From assembly GCF_000430745.1 (NCBI RefSeq), contig NZ_AUMP01000003.1, positions 219,503 to 283,502 of the forward strand: DNA of 64,000 nucleotides, in the 5' to 3' direction. Shown piece by piece: positions 25,888 through 35,247 of the stretch. The notes below the pieces were generated by a model. That model was not told the DNA's origin. It searched no databases and worked only from the letters and a program-made list of their open reading frames with translations. The position numbers and the translations under genes were made by a program. Each line of letters begins with the position of its first letter. Position 1 is the stretch's first letter. This stretch comes from Fictibacillus gelatini DSM 15865 (GTDB taxonomy: Bacteria; Bacillota; Bacilli; Bacillales; Fictibacillaceae).

Positions 25888-26536
25888 AAGGCTTATTAAA
25901 TATTGCGGGTGCAGGTCGCTTGCTGATTTACAGACAATCGCAAAGACAAAAGCTGATTTTATTGGTTTTGTCTTTGCTAAAAGCAAAAGAAAAGTGGAGG
26001 CCAGCGAAGTTTCCAAATGGCTGGAGAACGTTTCTCCGTTACAGCAAAAAACAGTCGGTGTCTTCGTAAACGAAGAACCCGAGAATATCAAGCATCTTTT
26101 ATCGATCGTTAATTTAGATGTCATTCAATGCCATGGCGATGAGCCAGTTGAACAACTAGCATGGCTGAAAAAAGTAACCGGCAAAACGGTTTGGAAAGCG
26201 ATCCACCATCAAGAGGATGCGCTAAGCAAAATGAAAGCACTAGAAGGAATGGCAGATGGGTTTATTATCGACACGAAAGCGGATGGCAAGTACGGTGGAA
26301 CAGGAATGACATTTAACTGGGAAAGTATTCCTGTTTATATGAAAGAAGCTGAAAGGCAAAAAGTCCCATGCTTTATCGCCGGAGGAATCACGGAAAGAAA
26401 TATAAGCCAGCTGCTCAAATATGAACCGCACGGAATCGATGTATCCAGCGGAATAGAGAAAAATGGTGAAAAAAATAAAGAGATCATACTTCAATTGGAA
26501 AGGCAGGTCGTTTTACATGATCAACGTATATCCTGA
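25874..26536 (+). CDS. trpF: Phosphoribosylanthranilate isomerase
   Basis: The 220-residue TIM-barrel protein has [37 protein letters not shown] and the C-terminal [12 protein letters not shown]. It carries out the Amadori rearrangement before TrpC. CGCR replaces the usual CGIR or CGLT at the catalytic cysteine motif; the cysteine itself is present. It overlaps trpC by 14 bases and trpB by 20, with only a weak ribosome binding site, so it depends on coupling. Confidence 0.93.
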   Translation: MEKIRRLIKYCGCRSLADLQTIAKTKADFIGFVFAKSKRKVEASEVSKWLENVSPLQQKTVGVFVNEEPENIKHLLSIVNLDVIQCHGDEPVEQLAWLKKVTGKTVWKAIHHQEDALSKMKALEGMADGFIIDTKADGKYGGTGMTFNWESIPVYMKEAERQKVPCFIAGGITERNISQLLKYEPHGIDVSSGIEKNGEKNKEIILQLERQVVLHDQRIS

Positions 26537-27725
26537 CACCCGCGGCCGCTACGGAATGTTCGGCGGAAAATTTGTGCCGGAAACAGTGATGTTTGCATTA
26601 GAAGAACTAGAAAGAGGATTTCATGATGCGATGGAAGATCCTCTTTTTATCGAAAACGTCTCAAATGAATTGATTGACTATTCCGGCAGACCGACACCGA
26701 TTACATTTGCGTCTCATTTAACCGAAAGGCTTGGCGGCGCAAAAATTTATTTGAAAAGGGAAGATTTAAACCATACAGGGGCGCACAAAATTAATAACGC
26801 CATCGGACAGGCGCTCCTCGCAAAAAGAATGGGGAAAAAGAAAATCATCGCCGAAACAGGCGCCGGCCAGCATGGTGTTGCGGCTGCTACGGCTGCGGCG
26901 CGTTATGGCCTTAAGTGCAAAGTATTCATGGGTGAGGAGGATATTAAACGCCAGGCATTAAATGTTTTCCGCATGAAGCTACTAGGAGCCGAAGTCATTC
27001 CGGTGACAAGCGGAACTGGAACGCTGAAAGATGCGACAAATGAAGCGATCAGGCAGTGGGTAGGATCTGTAGATGACACTTTTTATTTAATCGGGTCTGT
27101 AGTCGGCCCTCATCCATATCCGTACATTGTAAGGGAGTTTCAAAGTATCATTGGAAAAGAAGCAAAACAGCAATTTAAACAATTGAATCATGGAAAGTTG
27201 CCAGATGCGATCATTGCCTGTGTCGGAGGCGGAAGTAACGCAATTGGAATGTTCTCTCCTTTTATTGAAGAAGACAAGGTGAAGCTAATCGGTGTGGAAG
27301 CAGCGGGTAAAGGATTGGACACCGAAGAGCATGCAGCTACAATGGCGAAAGGAACGCTCGGGGTCATCCACGGTTCCATCACGTATCTTTTACAGACCGA
27401 AGATGGACAAATTCAAGAACCATACTCGATTTCAGCGGGGCTTGACTATCCAGGTGTCGGACCTGAACACGCTTATTTAAAACATTCGGGGAGAGCGGAA
27501 TATGTTAGCATTACGGATGATGAAGCTCTAGAAGCGTTGTCCATTTTATGTACGGATGAAGGTATCATTTGTGCCATTGAAAGCGCACATGCTATAGCGC
27601 AGGCAATCAAAGAAGCAAAAGCAATGTCAGTTGATCAAAGCATCCTCGTTTGCCTGTCAGGCAGAGGGGATAAAGATGTCCATACATTGTTTGAAAGAGA
27701 GGAGTTTCATGATGGGAGCAAGTAG
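26517..27725 (+). CDS. trpB: Tryptophan synthase beta chain
   Basis: The 402-residue PLP enzyme joins indole and serine. HTGAHKINN holds the PLP lysine (Lys91), [10 protein letters not shown] is the phosphate-binding loop, and the rest matches TrpB1-type chains. ATG 26517 gives [19 protein letters not shown]. It overlaps trpF upstream and trpA downstream. Confidence 0.97.
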   Translation: MINVYPDTRGRYGMFGGKFVPETVMFALEELERGFHDAMEDPLFIENVSNELIDYSGRPTPITFASHLTERLGGAKIYLKREDLNHTGAHKINNAIGQALLAKRMGKKKIIAETGAGQHGVAAATAAARYGLKCKVFMGEEDIKRQALNVFRMKLLGAEVIPVTSGTGTLKDATNEAIRQWVGSVDDTFYLIGSVVGPHPYPYIVREFQSIIGKEAKQQFKQLNHGKLPDAIIACVGGGSNAIGMFSPFIEEDKVKLIGVEAAGKGLDTEEHAATMAKGTLGVIHGSITYLLQTEDGQIQEPYSISAGLDYPGVGPEHAYLKHSGRAEYVSITDDEALEALSILCTDEGIICAIESAHAIAQAIKEAKAMSVDQSILVCLSGRGDKDVHTLFEREEFHDGSK

Positions 27726-28530
27726 ATTCGAACGGTTTGAAAAAGGCGAAAAGCCATTATTTGTTCCATTTATTACCGCAGGTGACCCTACGAGTGAAAT
27801 AACAGTTGAACTTGCTTTAAGCCTTGAGAAGGTCGGGGCAGATGCGATTGAACTTGGCATTCCATACTCTGATCCATTAGCGGACGGCCCTGTCATTCAA
27901 AGGGCATCCTCTCGGGCACTTCAAGCTGGAATGACGCTGGAGAAGGCGATGAAACTCGTCTCTTCTATGAGAGAAAAAGGGTTAAAGATTCCGGTTATTA
28001 TCTTTACTTATTACAATCTTTTGTTACAATTAGGAGAGGAACGCTTTTTTGCTTTAGCAAGTGAAAATGATATTGATGGACTGCTCGTTCCAGATCTTCC
28101 TTTTGAAGAAAGCGGCGAATTACGCCAACAGTGCCAAAACAAAGGGATTTCATTTATTTCTCTCGTTGCACCGACAACTTCTAAAGAGCGGCTAAAGCAA
28201 ATCGGCCATTCTGCTAAAGGCTTTTTATATTGTATTTCCTCTCTCGGGGTAACCGGTGTCAGGCGCGAGCTTTCAAGTGATTTGGACGTATTTCTCAAAA
28301 AAGCAAAGGAGTATAGCAACGTCCCGGTTCTCATTGGCTTTGGCCTGTCGAACAAAGAACAAATGCAGTCCTTTAACGATCTATGCGATGGATTCATCAT
28401 AGGCAGTCGGATTGTATCAAAAATAGAAGAATTAGGTCGTGAACTTATCCAATTAGAAAAAAGGAAGGAGGCGCTGGAGAGTTTCGAAGAGTTTGTCTCT
28501 TCGCTAGTCCCTTCCTTTGTCTACAGGTAA
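27712..28530 (+). CDS. trpA: Tryptophan synthase alpha chain
   Basis: The 272-residue TIM-barrel subunit cleaves indole-3-glycerol phosphate. [30 protein letters not shown] (catalytic Glu and Asp) and SSLGVTGVR are present. GAGGAG lies 7 bases before ATG 27712; the ATG at 27709 is equally in frame. It overlaps the end of trpB by 14 bases. hisC follows after 14 bases. Confidence 0.96.
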   Translation: MGASRFERFEKGEKPLFVPFITAGDPTSEITVELALSLEKVGADAIELGIPYSDPLADGPVIQRASSRALQAGMTLEKAMKLVSSMREKGLKIPVIIFTYYNLLLQLGEERFFALASENDIDGLLVPDLPFEESGELRQQCQNKGISFISLVAPTTSKERLKQIGHSAKGFLYCISSLGVTGVRRELSSDLDVFLKKAKEYSNVPVLIGFGLSNKEQMQSFNDLCDGFIIGSRIVSKIEELGRELIQLEKRKEALESFEEFVSSLVPSFVYR

Positions 28531-28544
28531 AGGAGTTTTCAATA

Positions 28545-29633
28545 ATGCAAGCAAAGAAACAATTACGAACATTAAAACCTTATCAACCTGGCAAACCGAT
28601 CGAGGAAGTGAAACGGGAATATGGCCTGACATCAATTGTGAAATTGGCATCAAATGAAAATCCATACGGATGCTCACCGTTTGTTAAGGAAGCAATGATG
28701 TCAGAAATGAACCGTCTTCCCCTTTATCCGGACGGATATGCCCTAGAGGTTCGCGAAAAACTTTCATCATTTTTAAACGTGAGAAAAGAGCAGCTTATTT
28801 TTGGGAACGGTTCAGATGAAGTCATCCAGCTTCTTTGCCGAACTTATTTAACGAAGGATACAAACACGGTAATGGCGACGCCGACCTTCTCGCAATATCG
28901 CCATAATGCAACGATTGAAGGTGCCGAAATCAGGGAAGTCCCTCTCATGAACGGATATCACGATCTTGTAGGAATGGCCGGGGCTATCGATGACCGGACA
29001 AGGATCATCTGGCTTTGTAATCCGAATAACCCATCTGGCACTTATATTCGTGAGCAAGATTTTGAAAAGTTGATGGCCAGTGTGCCGTCAAATGTAATCG
29101 TTGTTTGTGATGAAGCTTATCATGAGTATGTCCAGGCCGAAGACTACCCTCAAACGATTTCTTACTTAAATGAATATCCTAACCTTGTCATCTTGCGCAC
29201 ATTTTCAAAAGCATACGGCCTGGCAGCTCTAAGGATTGGTTATGGGATTGCAAACGAATCGATCATTTCAGCGATGGAACCGGCAAGAGAACCGTTTAAC
29301 ACTTCGAGAATCGCACAGAAGGCAGCAATGGCGGCGATCGGCGATCAGGTGTTTATCGAAGAGTGCTTCCGGAAAAATCGCAAAGGATTGCAGCAATATT
29401 ATGATTTTTGTTCGAAAAATGGATTAACATATTACCCTTCAGAAACGAACTTTATTTTGATCGACATGGGCGTCTCTGGTGATGCCGTGTTTCAATATTT
29501 ACTGGAAAGAGGTTATATCATCCGCTCGGGAACCCCGCTTGGTTTCCCAACCTGTGTCCGGATAACGGTTGGAACCAAGGAACAAAATGATGGAATCATT
29601 CACCTTCTGGAACGGTTTTTGAGTGAACGATAG
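28545..29633 (+). CDS. hisC: Histidinol-phosphate aminotransferase
   Basis: The 362-residue class II aminotransferase has [26 protein letters not shown] and [17 protein letters not shown] with the PLP lysine at 222. In B. subtilis this enzyme serves both histidine and tyrosine/phenylalanine synthesis and sits in the aromatic supraoperon, as here. tyrA and aroE, which normally follow, are absent. AAAGGAG precedes ATG 28545. Confidence 0.94.
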   Translation: MQAKKQLRTLKPYQPGKPIEEVKREYGLTSIVKLASNENPYGCSPFVKEAMMSEMNRLPLYPDGYALEVREKLSSFLNVRKEQLIFGNGSDEVIQLLCRTYLTKDTNTVMATPTFSQYRHNATIEGAEIREVPLMNGYHDLVGMAGAIDDRTRIIWLCNPNNPSGTYIREQDFEKLMASVPSNVIVVCDEAYHEYVQAEDYPQTISYLNEYPNLVILRTFSKAYGLAALRIGYGIANESIISAMEPAREPFNTSRIAQKAAMAAIGDQVFIEECFRKNRKGLQQYYDFCSKNGLTYYPSETNFILIDMGVSGDAVFQYLLERGYIIRSGTPLGFPTCVRITVGTKEQNDGIIHLLERFLSER

Positions 29634-29662
29634 TAAAAATAAGGAGAGAGTCATATTCTAAA

Positions 29663-29694
29663 TTTTCGAAAAATATTGTTGATTTTTTCGAAAA
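29663..29694. promoter_or_regulatory. Paired TTTTCGAAAA palindromes over a promoter
   Basis: The palindrome TTTTCGAAAA occurs at 29663-29672 and again at 29685-29694, centres 22 bp apart (two helical turns). The second copy lies between the -35 and -10 of the promoter at 29679-29706. This looks like a two-site operator for a dimeric regulator. The regulator is not identifiable from this sequence. Confidence 0.5.
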
Positions 29695-29706
29695 TCTTGT
29701 TATAAT
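29679..29706 (+). promoter_or_regulatory. SigA promoter in the hisC-ypiA gap
   Basis: TTGATT (29679-29684) and a perfect TATAAT (29701-29706) are 16 bases apart, with TG one base upstream of the -10. Nothing longer than a 13-codon ORF lies between it and the terminator 50 bases on. Confidence 0.65.
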
Positions 29707-29712
29707 ATAACT

Positions 29713-29788
29713 AATATGGTTTCTCTCCACTCCTATCCATATTGTAAATTTCCCTGACAACGCTTTCAAAGTCAGGGCTTTTTCTTTT
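29713..29788 (+). ncRNA. Candidate small RNA between hisC and ypiA
   Basis: The predicted transcript of about 75 nt has two hairpins. The first is AATATGG (29713-29719) with CCATATT (29737-29743) around a 17-nt loop rich in C and U (TTTCTCTCCACTCCTAT). The second is CCCTGAC (29752-29758) with GTCAGGG (29771-29777), followed by CTTTTTCTTTTTC, a terminator. The loop is complementary to GGAG-type ribosome binding sites, as in several Bacillus regulatory RNAs. The 321-bp gap also holds a weak ATGAATA/ATTCAT repeat (about 29802-29828) and the ypiA promoter. No known RNA family is recognised. Confidence 0.5.
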
Positions 29789-29894
29789 TCTCCTCGAATT
29801 TTATGAATATTGCGCCCGCATTATTCATAGCTTGTCTGTAAGAAGAAGTAGAAAGGCGGGGAGAACTTACAAAATACATGATCAATGCTCGGTT

Positions 29895-29924
29895 TTGGAA
29901 TAGACCCTATGGCTCATGTATAAT
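29895..29924 (+). promoter_or_regulatory. SigA promoter for ypiA
   Basis: TTGGAA (29895-29900) and TATAAT (29919-29924) are 18 bases apart. ACTATAGTA (29932-29940) lies at the expected start point and recurs before ypiB and ypiF. Confidence 0.6.
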
Positions 29925-29954
29925 GAAATTGACTATAGTAAAGGGAGTTTAATC

Positions 29955-31217
29955 ATGTTGAATAAACTAAATGAAGCAGTTCAATTAGTCGAAATGGGCC
30001 ACGTTGAAGAGGGGCTTACGCTTATTCGTGAAATGAGAAAGAACTCGGACCATGAAACACTTTACGAAATTGCAGAGCAATATATGAATTGGGGACTTCT
30101 GCAAGATGCTGAAAATGTGATTCAAGAATTAGCCGCTTATTACCCGGACGATGGGGACTTGCAAATTTTAATGGCGGAACTATATATCGAAATGGACAGA
30201 GAAGAAGAGGCGCTTTCGGTGCTGGCGCAAATTTCCCCGGATGATCCATCTTATTTGCCTGCACTTTTGCTTCAAGCAGATTTATACCAGAGCCAGGGGT
30301 TGTATGAAGTAGCGGAAAGAAAGCTGCAGGAAGCGAAAAAGCGCGCACCAGAGGAACCGGTTTTATCGTATGCCCTTGGAGAGTTTTATCTCGATCGCGG
30401 TGATTTTATTAAAAGTGCTGCATTTTTTCAAGAAGCGGAAAAGTATCCATCAGATATTCCGAAAGAAGATCTTTATTTACGGCTTGCAGAGTCATTGAGC
30501 CGTTCAGGGCAATTTGAAGCCTCTCTTGATTATTATAAGAAAGGTTTAAAGAAGAAAAAAGAATTGCATAGCTTGTTCGGGTATGGACTTACCGCTTACA
30601 AAGTTGGCGAGTTTAAGCAAGCGATCCACGCTTTTAACGAGTTGAAAAATCTCGATCCGGACTATACTACATTATACCCCATTCTTTCAAGTGCGTATGA
30701 AGAAGAAGGTGGGCTTGTTGAGGCGATGGAAGTTTTAAAAGAAGGAATGAAGAAAGATGAATATAACGAAGAAATGTTTCTTCAAGCGGCTAAACTCGCC
30801 TACAAATTGAATAACAATGAAGAAGGGGAAGCGTATTTACGTCAAATTATGGCATTAAATCCTTCCAATTTGGAAGCCGCATTTCATTTTGCTTCCATCT
30901 TAAAGAAAGAAGAGCGCTTTGATGAATTAGTCGAATTGATGAACGAGATGTTGAAGCTCGGGGAAGAAGCCCCCGAAATTCATTGGTATCTGGCTACAGG
31001 CTATAGAGAACTTGAACAATATAACGAAGCGATGAAAGCGTATGATACGGCATTTCTTCATTATGTGAACGACGAAGAGTTCCTTGAAGAGTATGGCTTT
31101 TTCTTACTTGAAGAAGGGCTGACTGACAAAGCAAAAACCGTTCTGAAAAAAGCGCTAACGATTAATCCCGAAGCGTATCATTTAGAAGAGATCATCGAGA
31201 GAATGAGCGAATTTTAG
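29955..31217 (+). CDS. ypiA: TPR-repeat protein YpiA
   Basis: The 420-residue acidic protein is built of about ten tetratricopeptide repeats, such as PEEPVLSYALGEFYLDRGDFIKSAAFFQEAEK. Such repeats bind other proteins. Function is not established; position ahead of ypiB, ypiF and qcrABC matches B. subtilis. AAAGGGAG precedes ATG 29955; an ATG at 29916 in frame overlaps the promoter and is unlikely. Confidence 0.87.
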   Translation: MLNKLNEAVQLVEMGHVEEGLTLIREMRKNSDHETLYEIAEQYMNWGLLQDAENVIQELAAYYPDDGDLQILMAELYIEMDREEEALSVLAQISPDDPSYLPALLLQADLYQSQGLYEVAERKLQEAKKRAPEEPVLSYALGEFYLDRGDFIKSAAFFQEAEKYPSDIPKEDLYLRLAESLSRSGQFEASLDYYKKGLKKKKELHSLFGYGLTAYKVGEFKQAIHAFNELKNLDPDYTTLYPILSSAYEEEGGLVEAMEVLKEGMKKDEYNEEMFLQAAKLAYKLNNNEEGEAYLRQIMALNPSNLEAAFHFASILKKEERFDELVELMNEMLKLGEEAPEIHWYLATGYRELEQYNEAMKAYDTAFLHYVNDEEFLEEYGFFLLEEGLTDKAKTVLKKALTINPEAYHLEEIIERMSEF

Positions 31218-31311
31218 AAAACAATCGTCATGTTTAGAAGGATTTATGAAGGCGGGCAAGAATATACTATAGTAAATATAGTTATTGGAATGAATGATGG
31301 GGGGGATTGCA

Positions 31312-31854
31312 ATGAGTAGCACTGTTTCAGTTCTTGAGAAAAAAGATTTTATTAAATGGTTTTTAAATCATTATCAATTGAAAAAAAGAGAGTGCGTCTG
31401 GTTGTTAAATTACCTTGTCAGTGACGATCAGTTAATGGAAAAAGTACATTTTGTCGAAAAAGCCGAATATTGCCCGAAAGCCATTATTATGTCTGCGCAG
31501 TGTACGGACGGGGTTCCGTTTCGCTTTTATAAACAAAATGTACTTACAACAGATGCTGAGAAATCATTCCATGATATCCGTCTAAACCAGGACGAAGATA
31601 TTTATATTGAATTAAATTTTAATTCTTCCAGGCTGACTCCGGAATATGCTTCAGTTTTAGAAGAGAATCCGCACTTGCCGCCGAACATGGTCACAGATAA
31701 GAAATATGGTTTATGGGCGGAGCTCATTCTCGATCAATCGATCAATGAGTTTAAGCGGCAAACGATTTTAATGCAAATCGACAAAGCCTTAGATGAAAAA
31801 GATGAAGCATCGTTTCAAAAATTGTCTGAGGAATTAAACAATCTGCAAAATTAA
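31312..31854 (+). CDS. ypiB: UPF0302 protein YpiB
   Basis: The 180-residue soluble protein has the family core [38 protein letters not shown] and [15 protein letters not shown]. Function unknown; conserved across Bacilli near the aromatic and qcr genes. GGGGGGG precedes ATG 31312. Upstream lies the repeated ACTATAGTAAA element (31266-31276). Confidence 0.9.
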   Translation: MSSTVSVLEKKDFIKWFLNHYQLKKRECVWLLNYLVSDDQLMEKVHFVEKAEYCPKAIIMSAQCTDGVPFRFYKQNVLTTDAEKSFHDIRLNQDEDIYIELNFNSSRLTPEYASVLEENPHLPPNMVTDKKYGLWAELILDQSINEFKRQTILMQIDKALDEKDEASFQKLSEELNNLQN

Positions 31855-31880
31855 AGCCCTCTTTCAAGAGGGTTTTAATT
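31853..31880 (+). terminator. Terminator after ypiB
   Basis: CCCTCTT (31857-31863) pairs with AAGAGGG (31866-31872), followed by TTTTAATTTT. The loop as drawn is only two bases, so the stem will open at the tip. Confidence 0.7.
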
Positions 31881-31892
31881 TTGGTTACTTTT

Positions 31893-31920
31893 TTGAAAAA
31901 GTAAAACCGCATGGTACTAT
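31893..31920 (+). promoter_or_regulatory. SigA promoter for ypiF
   Basis: TTGAAA (31893-31898) and TACTAT (31915-31920) are 16 bases apart, with TG one base upstream of the -10. The -10 is part of the ACTATAGTAAA element. Confidence 0.6.
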
Positions 31921-31957
31921 AGTAAAGAATGAATACTATTAGGGGGAGAATGAGAGG

Positions 31958-32428
31958 ATGAAATGGGAGTCTCGTGACTTTGAAGTTTATGATCAATCAA
32001 AAGAATATGTTGATACTGCGCTCGTGCCACTTTTACCCGTCAGTTTTAATGATAAGATGAAAAACGCTGTCGGAATGGGAGAATATGTAGACCTTTTAAG
32101 CAAAGAAATTGAGCGGCAGCTTCACGGCAGGGTGCTTTTGCTGCCACCGTTTACATATTTAAAAAGTAAAGAATCGGAAGTAAGCGTCGAGTTGTTAGGG
32201 GAATGGTCAACGGCTCTTGAGGATGAAGCAGCTTTTAAGCACATCTTTTTTTTAACGAGTGATGTAGATTGGAAAAAAATTGAGCATACTATGAAACAAA
32301 CATTGCTATGGTTGCCTGCCATTCCATTGGAGTCGATGGATGAGTCATATAAAGAAGAAATGATAAGAGAACAGGTTAAACAATTGATGACGGTCATTTT
32401 TAACGAGTGGCAAAAACGTTCAGTTTAA
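31958..32428 (+). CDS. ypiF: DUF2487 protein YpiF
   Basis: The 156-residue soluble protein starts MKWESRDFEVYDQSKEYVDTALVPLLP, which fits the YpiF family found immediately upstream of qcrA in Bacillus. Function is unknown. GGGGGAG and GAGAGG lie ahead of ATG 31958. It has no cofactor motif, so any role in assembling the bc complex would be inferred from position only. Confidence 0.82.
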   Translation: MKWESRDFEVYDQSKEYVDTALVPLLPVSFNDKMKNAVGMGEYVDLLSKEIERQLHGRVLLLPPFTYLKSKESEVSVELLGEWSTALEDEAAFKHIFFLTSDVDWKKIEHTMKQTLLWLPAIPLESMDESYKEEMIREQVKQLMTVIFNEWQKRSV

Positions 32429-32447
32429 AGGAGTTGGACAGGCATTT

Positions 32448-32491
32448 GTATGATGGTTCTATTGACATTAAAAGACATCATACGCTATCAT
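32448..32491 (+). promoter_or_regulatory. qcrABC promoter flanked by an 8-bp inverted repeat
   Basis: TTGACA (32462-32467) and TATCAT (32486-32491) are 18 bases apart. GTATGATG (32448-32455) and its exact complement CATCATAC (32476-32483) flank the -35 with a 20-base gap, placing one arm upstream and the other just before the -10. This is suited to repressor binding. Confidence 0.55.
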
Positions 32492-32566
32492 GGGAATGTC
32501 CTAGTAATAAGTGTGTAAATTTTCTGTCCGGATGGACCAAATTTGCGGCACAAGGGGGGGAAATGA

Positions 32567-33070
32567 ATGTCAAAGGAAGATATCTCCAGACGTCAGTTTC
32601 TGAATTATACGTTAACTGGTGTCGGAGGCTTTATGGCTGCCGGGATGTTGATGCCAATGGTGCGCTTTGCGATTGATCCGATCCTGGAAAAAGGCTCGGA
32701 TCAAGATATGGTTGCGGTTACAGACGTAAGCAAAATTACATCTGAACCGAAGACGGTGAATTGGAAGATTAAACAAAAAGACGGTTGGTACGAGTCTGAA
32801 GTTACACAATCCGCATTTGTGTATAAAGACTCGTCCGGAAAAATTGTTGCGATGTCACCAATTTGTAAGCATCTCGGTTGTACGGTAGGCTGGAACAATA
32901 ATCCGGCATATCCGAACGAGTTTTACTGCCCGTGTCACGGGGGACGTTATTACAAAAATGGTAAAAACGTACCAGGAACACCGCCGCTTTCAGGGCTTGA
33001 TCTCTATGAAAGCAAAGTGAAAAATGGAAAACTATACTTAGGAAAGGCAGTACCACGAGGGGGGGCGTAA
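32567..33070 (+). CDS. qcrA: Menaquinol:cytochrome c reductase, Rieske iron-sulfur subunit
   Basis: The 167-residue protein has an N-terminal twin-arginine signal-anchor (SRRQFL, then a hydrophobic helix) and a Rieske domain. Cys100 and His102 in CKHLGC, and Cys121 and His124 in CPCHGG, hold the [2Fe-2S] cluster; Cys105 and Cys123 form the disulfide. It passes electrons from menaquinol to the cytochrome c domain of QcrC. GGGGGGG precedes ATG 32567. First gene of qcrABC. Confidence 0.97.
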   Translation: MSKEDISRRQFLNYTLTGVGGFMAAGMLMPMVRFAIDPILEKGSDQDMVAVTDVSKITSEPKTVNWKIKQKDGWYESEVTQSAFVYKDSSGKIVAMSPICKHLGCTVGWNNNPAYPNEFYCPCHGGRYYKNGKNVPGTPPLSGLDLYESKVKNGKLYLGKAVPRGGA

Positions 33071-33073
33071 TAC

Positions 33074-33745
33074 ATGTTGCAAAAAATATACGATTGGGTA
33101 GACGAGCGCCTTGACATTACGCCGCTCTGGCGGGACGTAGCAGATCACGAAGTGCCTGAGCACGTCAACCCTGCTCACCATTTTTCTGCGTTCGTATACT
33201 GTTTTGGAGGATTAACCTTTTTTATTACTGTCATTCAAATTTTATCCGGAATGTTTTTAACCATGTACTATGTACCGGATATCGTAAATGCCTGGGAATC
33301 TGTTAACTATTTGCAAAACAGTGTTGTAAATGGACAAATTGTACGCGGGATGCACCATTGGGGTGCGAGTTTAGTAATCGTAATGATGTTTTTACATACA
33401 TTGCGCGTATTTTTCCAGGGAGCATACAAGAAGCCCCGTGAATTAAACTGGGTTGTAGGTGTACTTATTTTCTTTGTCATGCTTGGCCTTGGCTTTACGG
33501 GATATCTCCTGCCATGGGATATGAAGGCATTGTTTGCGACGAAAGTAGGGATTCAGATTGCTGAAATGGTTCCGATTCTTGGACCGCTCATTAAAACATT
33601 CCTTGCCGGCGGTGAAATCATCGGGGCGCAAACGCTTACACGATTCTTTGCCATTCATGTATTCTTCTTGCCTGCAGCATTACTAGGGCTAATGGGCGTA
33701 CACTTTTTAATGATCCGAAAACAAGGTATTTCCGGCCCGCTGTAA
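33074..33745 (+). CDS. qcrB: Menaquinol:cytochrome c reductase, cytochrome b subunit
   Basis: The 223-residue membrane protein has four hydrophobic segments and the haem-binding histidines in RGMHHWGASLV and HVFFLPAALLG. It corresponds to the b6 half of cytochrome b, split as in Bacillus and chloroplasts. It starts 3 bases after qcrA. Confidence 0.97.
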   Translation: MLQKIYDWVDERLDITPLWRDVADHEVPEHVNPAHHFSAFVYCFGGLTFFITVIQILSGMFLTMYYVPDIVNAWESVNYLQNSVVNGQIVRGMHHWGASLVIVMMFLHTLRVFFQGAYKKPRELNWVVGVLIFFVMLGLGFTGYLLPWDMKALFATKVGIQIAEMVPILGPLIKTFLAGGEIIGAQTLTRFFAIHVFFLPAALLGLMGVHFLMIRKQGISGPL

Positions 33746-33806
33746 AATAAAGTGCCAATGAAGAAGAGATGAAACGCTATATTTTCAACGAAAAGGAGGG
33801 AGAAGT

Positions 33807-34571
33807 ATGCATCGAGGTAAAGGAATGAAATTCGTTGGCGACTCACGTGTACCGGCAATCAAAAAGATGAAAAACATTCCGAAAGATTATTCGGAATATC
33901 CGGGAAAAACGGAGGCGTTTTGGCCTAACTTCCTTTTGAAAGAATGGATGGTAGGTGCCGTCTTTTTAATTGGATATTTAATTTTGACCATTGCACACGA
34001 ATCACCGCTTGAGAAAAAAGCGGATCCTACGGATAGCGGGTATATCCCCCTTCCTGACTGGTACTTCTTATTCTTGTATCAATTGTTAAAATATAAGTAT
34101 GCATCAGGAGACTATGCATTAATTGGTACGATTGTTATACCTGCACTTGCTTTCGGTGCCCTGCTCTTGGCGCCATGGCTCGATCGAGGACCTGAGCGTC
34201 GTCCGTCGAGGCGTCCGATTGCGACTGGATTAATGTTGCTCGCTTTAGCTTCCATTACATATTTAACCTGGGAATCTGTTGTCACACACGATTGGAATAA
34301 AGCGAAGGAACAGGGGAAAATCGTGAAAGAAGCGAAATTTGACAAAAATGATCCGGGCTATCAAGTATACACGAAACAAACTTGTGTGCAATGTCACGGA
34401 AAAGATCTTACTGGTGGTGCCGGACCTTCATTGATTGGTACTGGATTAAAGCCGGAAGAAATCGCGAAAATTGCCAAGCACGGAAAGCCGCCAAAAATGC
34501 CGCCTAATCAATATAAAGGAAGCGACGCCGATTTGAAAAAAATGGCGGAATTTATTTCAAAATTAAAATAA
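33807..34571 (+). CDS. qcrC: Menaquinol:cytochrome c reductase, cytochrome b/c subunit
   Basis: The 254-residue protein fuses the C-terminal half of cytochrome b (three membrane helices, with PLPDWYFLFLYQLLKY) to a cytochrome c domain. CVQCH at residues 193-197 binds haem c. It completes the bc complex. AAGGAGGGAG precedes ATG 33807, and a terminator follows the gene. Confidence 0.97.
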   Translation: MHRGKGMKFVGDSRVPAIKKMKNIPKDYSEYPGKTEAFWPNFLLKEWMVGAVFLIGYLILTIAHESPLEKKADPTDSGYIPLPDWYFLFLYQLLKYKYASGDYALIGTIVIPALAFGALLLAPWLDRGPERRPSRRPIATGLMLLALASITYLTWESVVTHDWNKAKEQGKIVKEAKFDKNDPGYQVYTKQTCVQCHGKDLTGGAGPSLIGTGLKPEEIAKIAKHGKPPKMPPNQYKGSDADLKKMAEFISKLK

Positions 34572-34577
34572 TCAAGA

Positions 34578-34612
34578 TAAAGCTGGCTTTTATAAAGTCA
34601 GCTTTTTTTACA
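34578..34612 (+). terminator. Terminator after qcrC
   Basis: AAGCTG-CTTTAT and its complement with one mismatch (around 34580-34604), followed by seven T residues. Confidence 0.85.
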
Positions 34613-34632
34613 CAGAAGGAGAAGCTAAAAAG

Positions 34633-35223
34633 ATGTATTGGGTATTTGCGCTGCTCAAAGAGAAATGGGTTATCTGGTGTTTGCTTGTTATTAATATTCT
34701 TGGCACGATTTATGGATACTACTGGTACAAAAGCCAGCTTGCTGAAACACCGGCTCCATTTCTTTTATTTGTACCGGACAGTCCTACTGCAAGCCTTTTT
34801 TTCTGTTTTGTATTAATCGCCTTTTTATTCGGACGGAATGTTCCATTATTTGAAGCGTTAGCTGCCGTCAGCCTTTTTAAATACGGCATTTGGGCGGTCG
34901 GAATGAATATAGCCGGGAGCATCGTCGGGCCACCGCTGAATTGGATGAATTATATGTTAATCTTTTCACATTTAGGAATGGCTGCCGAAGGTTTACTTTA
35001 TGCGCCTTTTTATAAAATCCAGCCAATTCATCTTGTAATTGCAAGTATATGGGTACTCCATAATGAAATGATTGATTATGTCTTTAAAATGATGCCGCAT
35101 TATTACATGCTTGAGAAATATATGCCGATCATCGGTTACATTACGTTTTGGCTCAGCATCTTATCAGTTGCAATTGTTTACTTGTTCACGCGCAAAAAAC
35201 ATATACATAAAAAAGCCGAATGA
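34633..35223 (+). CDS. ypjA: DUF1405 membrane protein YpjA
   Basis: The 196-residue protein has about six membrane segments, with YYWYKSQLAETP and VPDSPTASLFF near the N-terminus and a histidine-rich loop. Function is unknown; it follows qcrABC in Bacillus genomes. AGAAGGAGAAG precedes ATG 34633. Confidence 0.82.
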   Translation: MYWVFALLKEKWVIWCLLVINILGTIYGYYWYKSQLAETPAPFLLFVPDSPTASLFFCFVLIAFLFGRNVPLFEALAAVSLFKYGIWAVGMNIAGSIVGPPLNWMNYMLIFSHLGMAAEGLLYAPFYKIQPIHLVIASIWVLHNEMIDYVFKMMPHYYMLEKYMPIIGYITFWLSILSVAIVYLFTRKKHIHKKAE

Positions 35224-35247
35224 CCGTACGGCTAAAATAGGTCTAAT

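Noticed and set aside
27631-27711. Upstream extension of trpA into trpB
   Set aside because: No ribosome binding site and no homology before the GAGGAG-preceded ATG.
29714-29755. Thirteen-codon ORF (MVSLHSYPYCKFP) inside the candidate small RNA
   Set aside because: There is no Shine-Dalgarno before its ATG, which would be almost at the transcript start; a peptide is possible but not supported.
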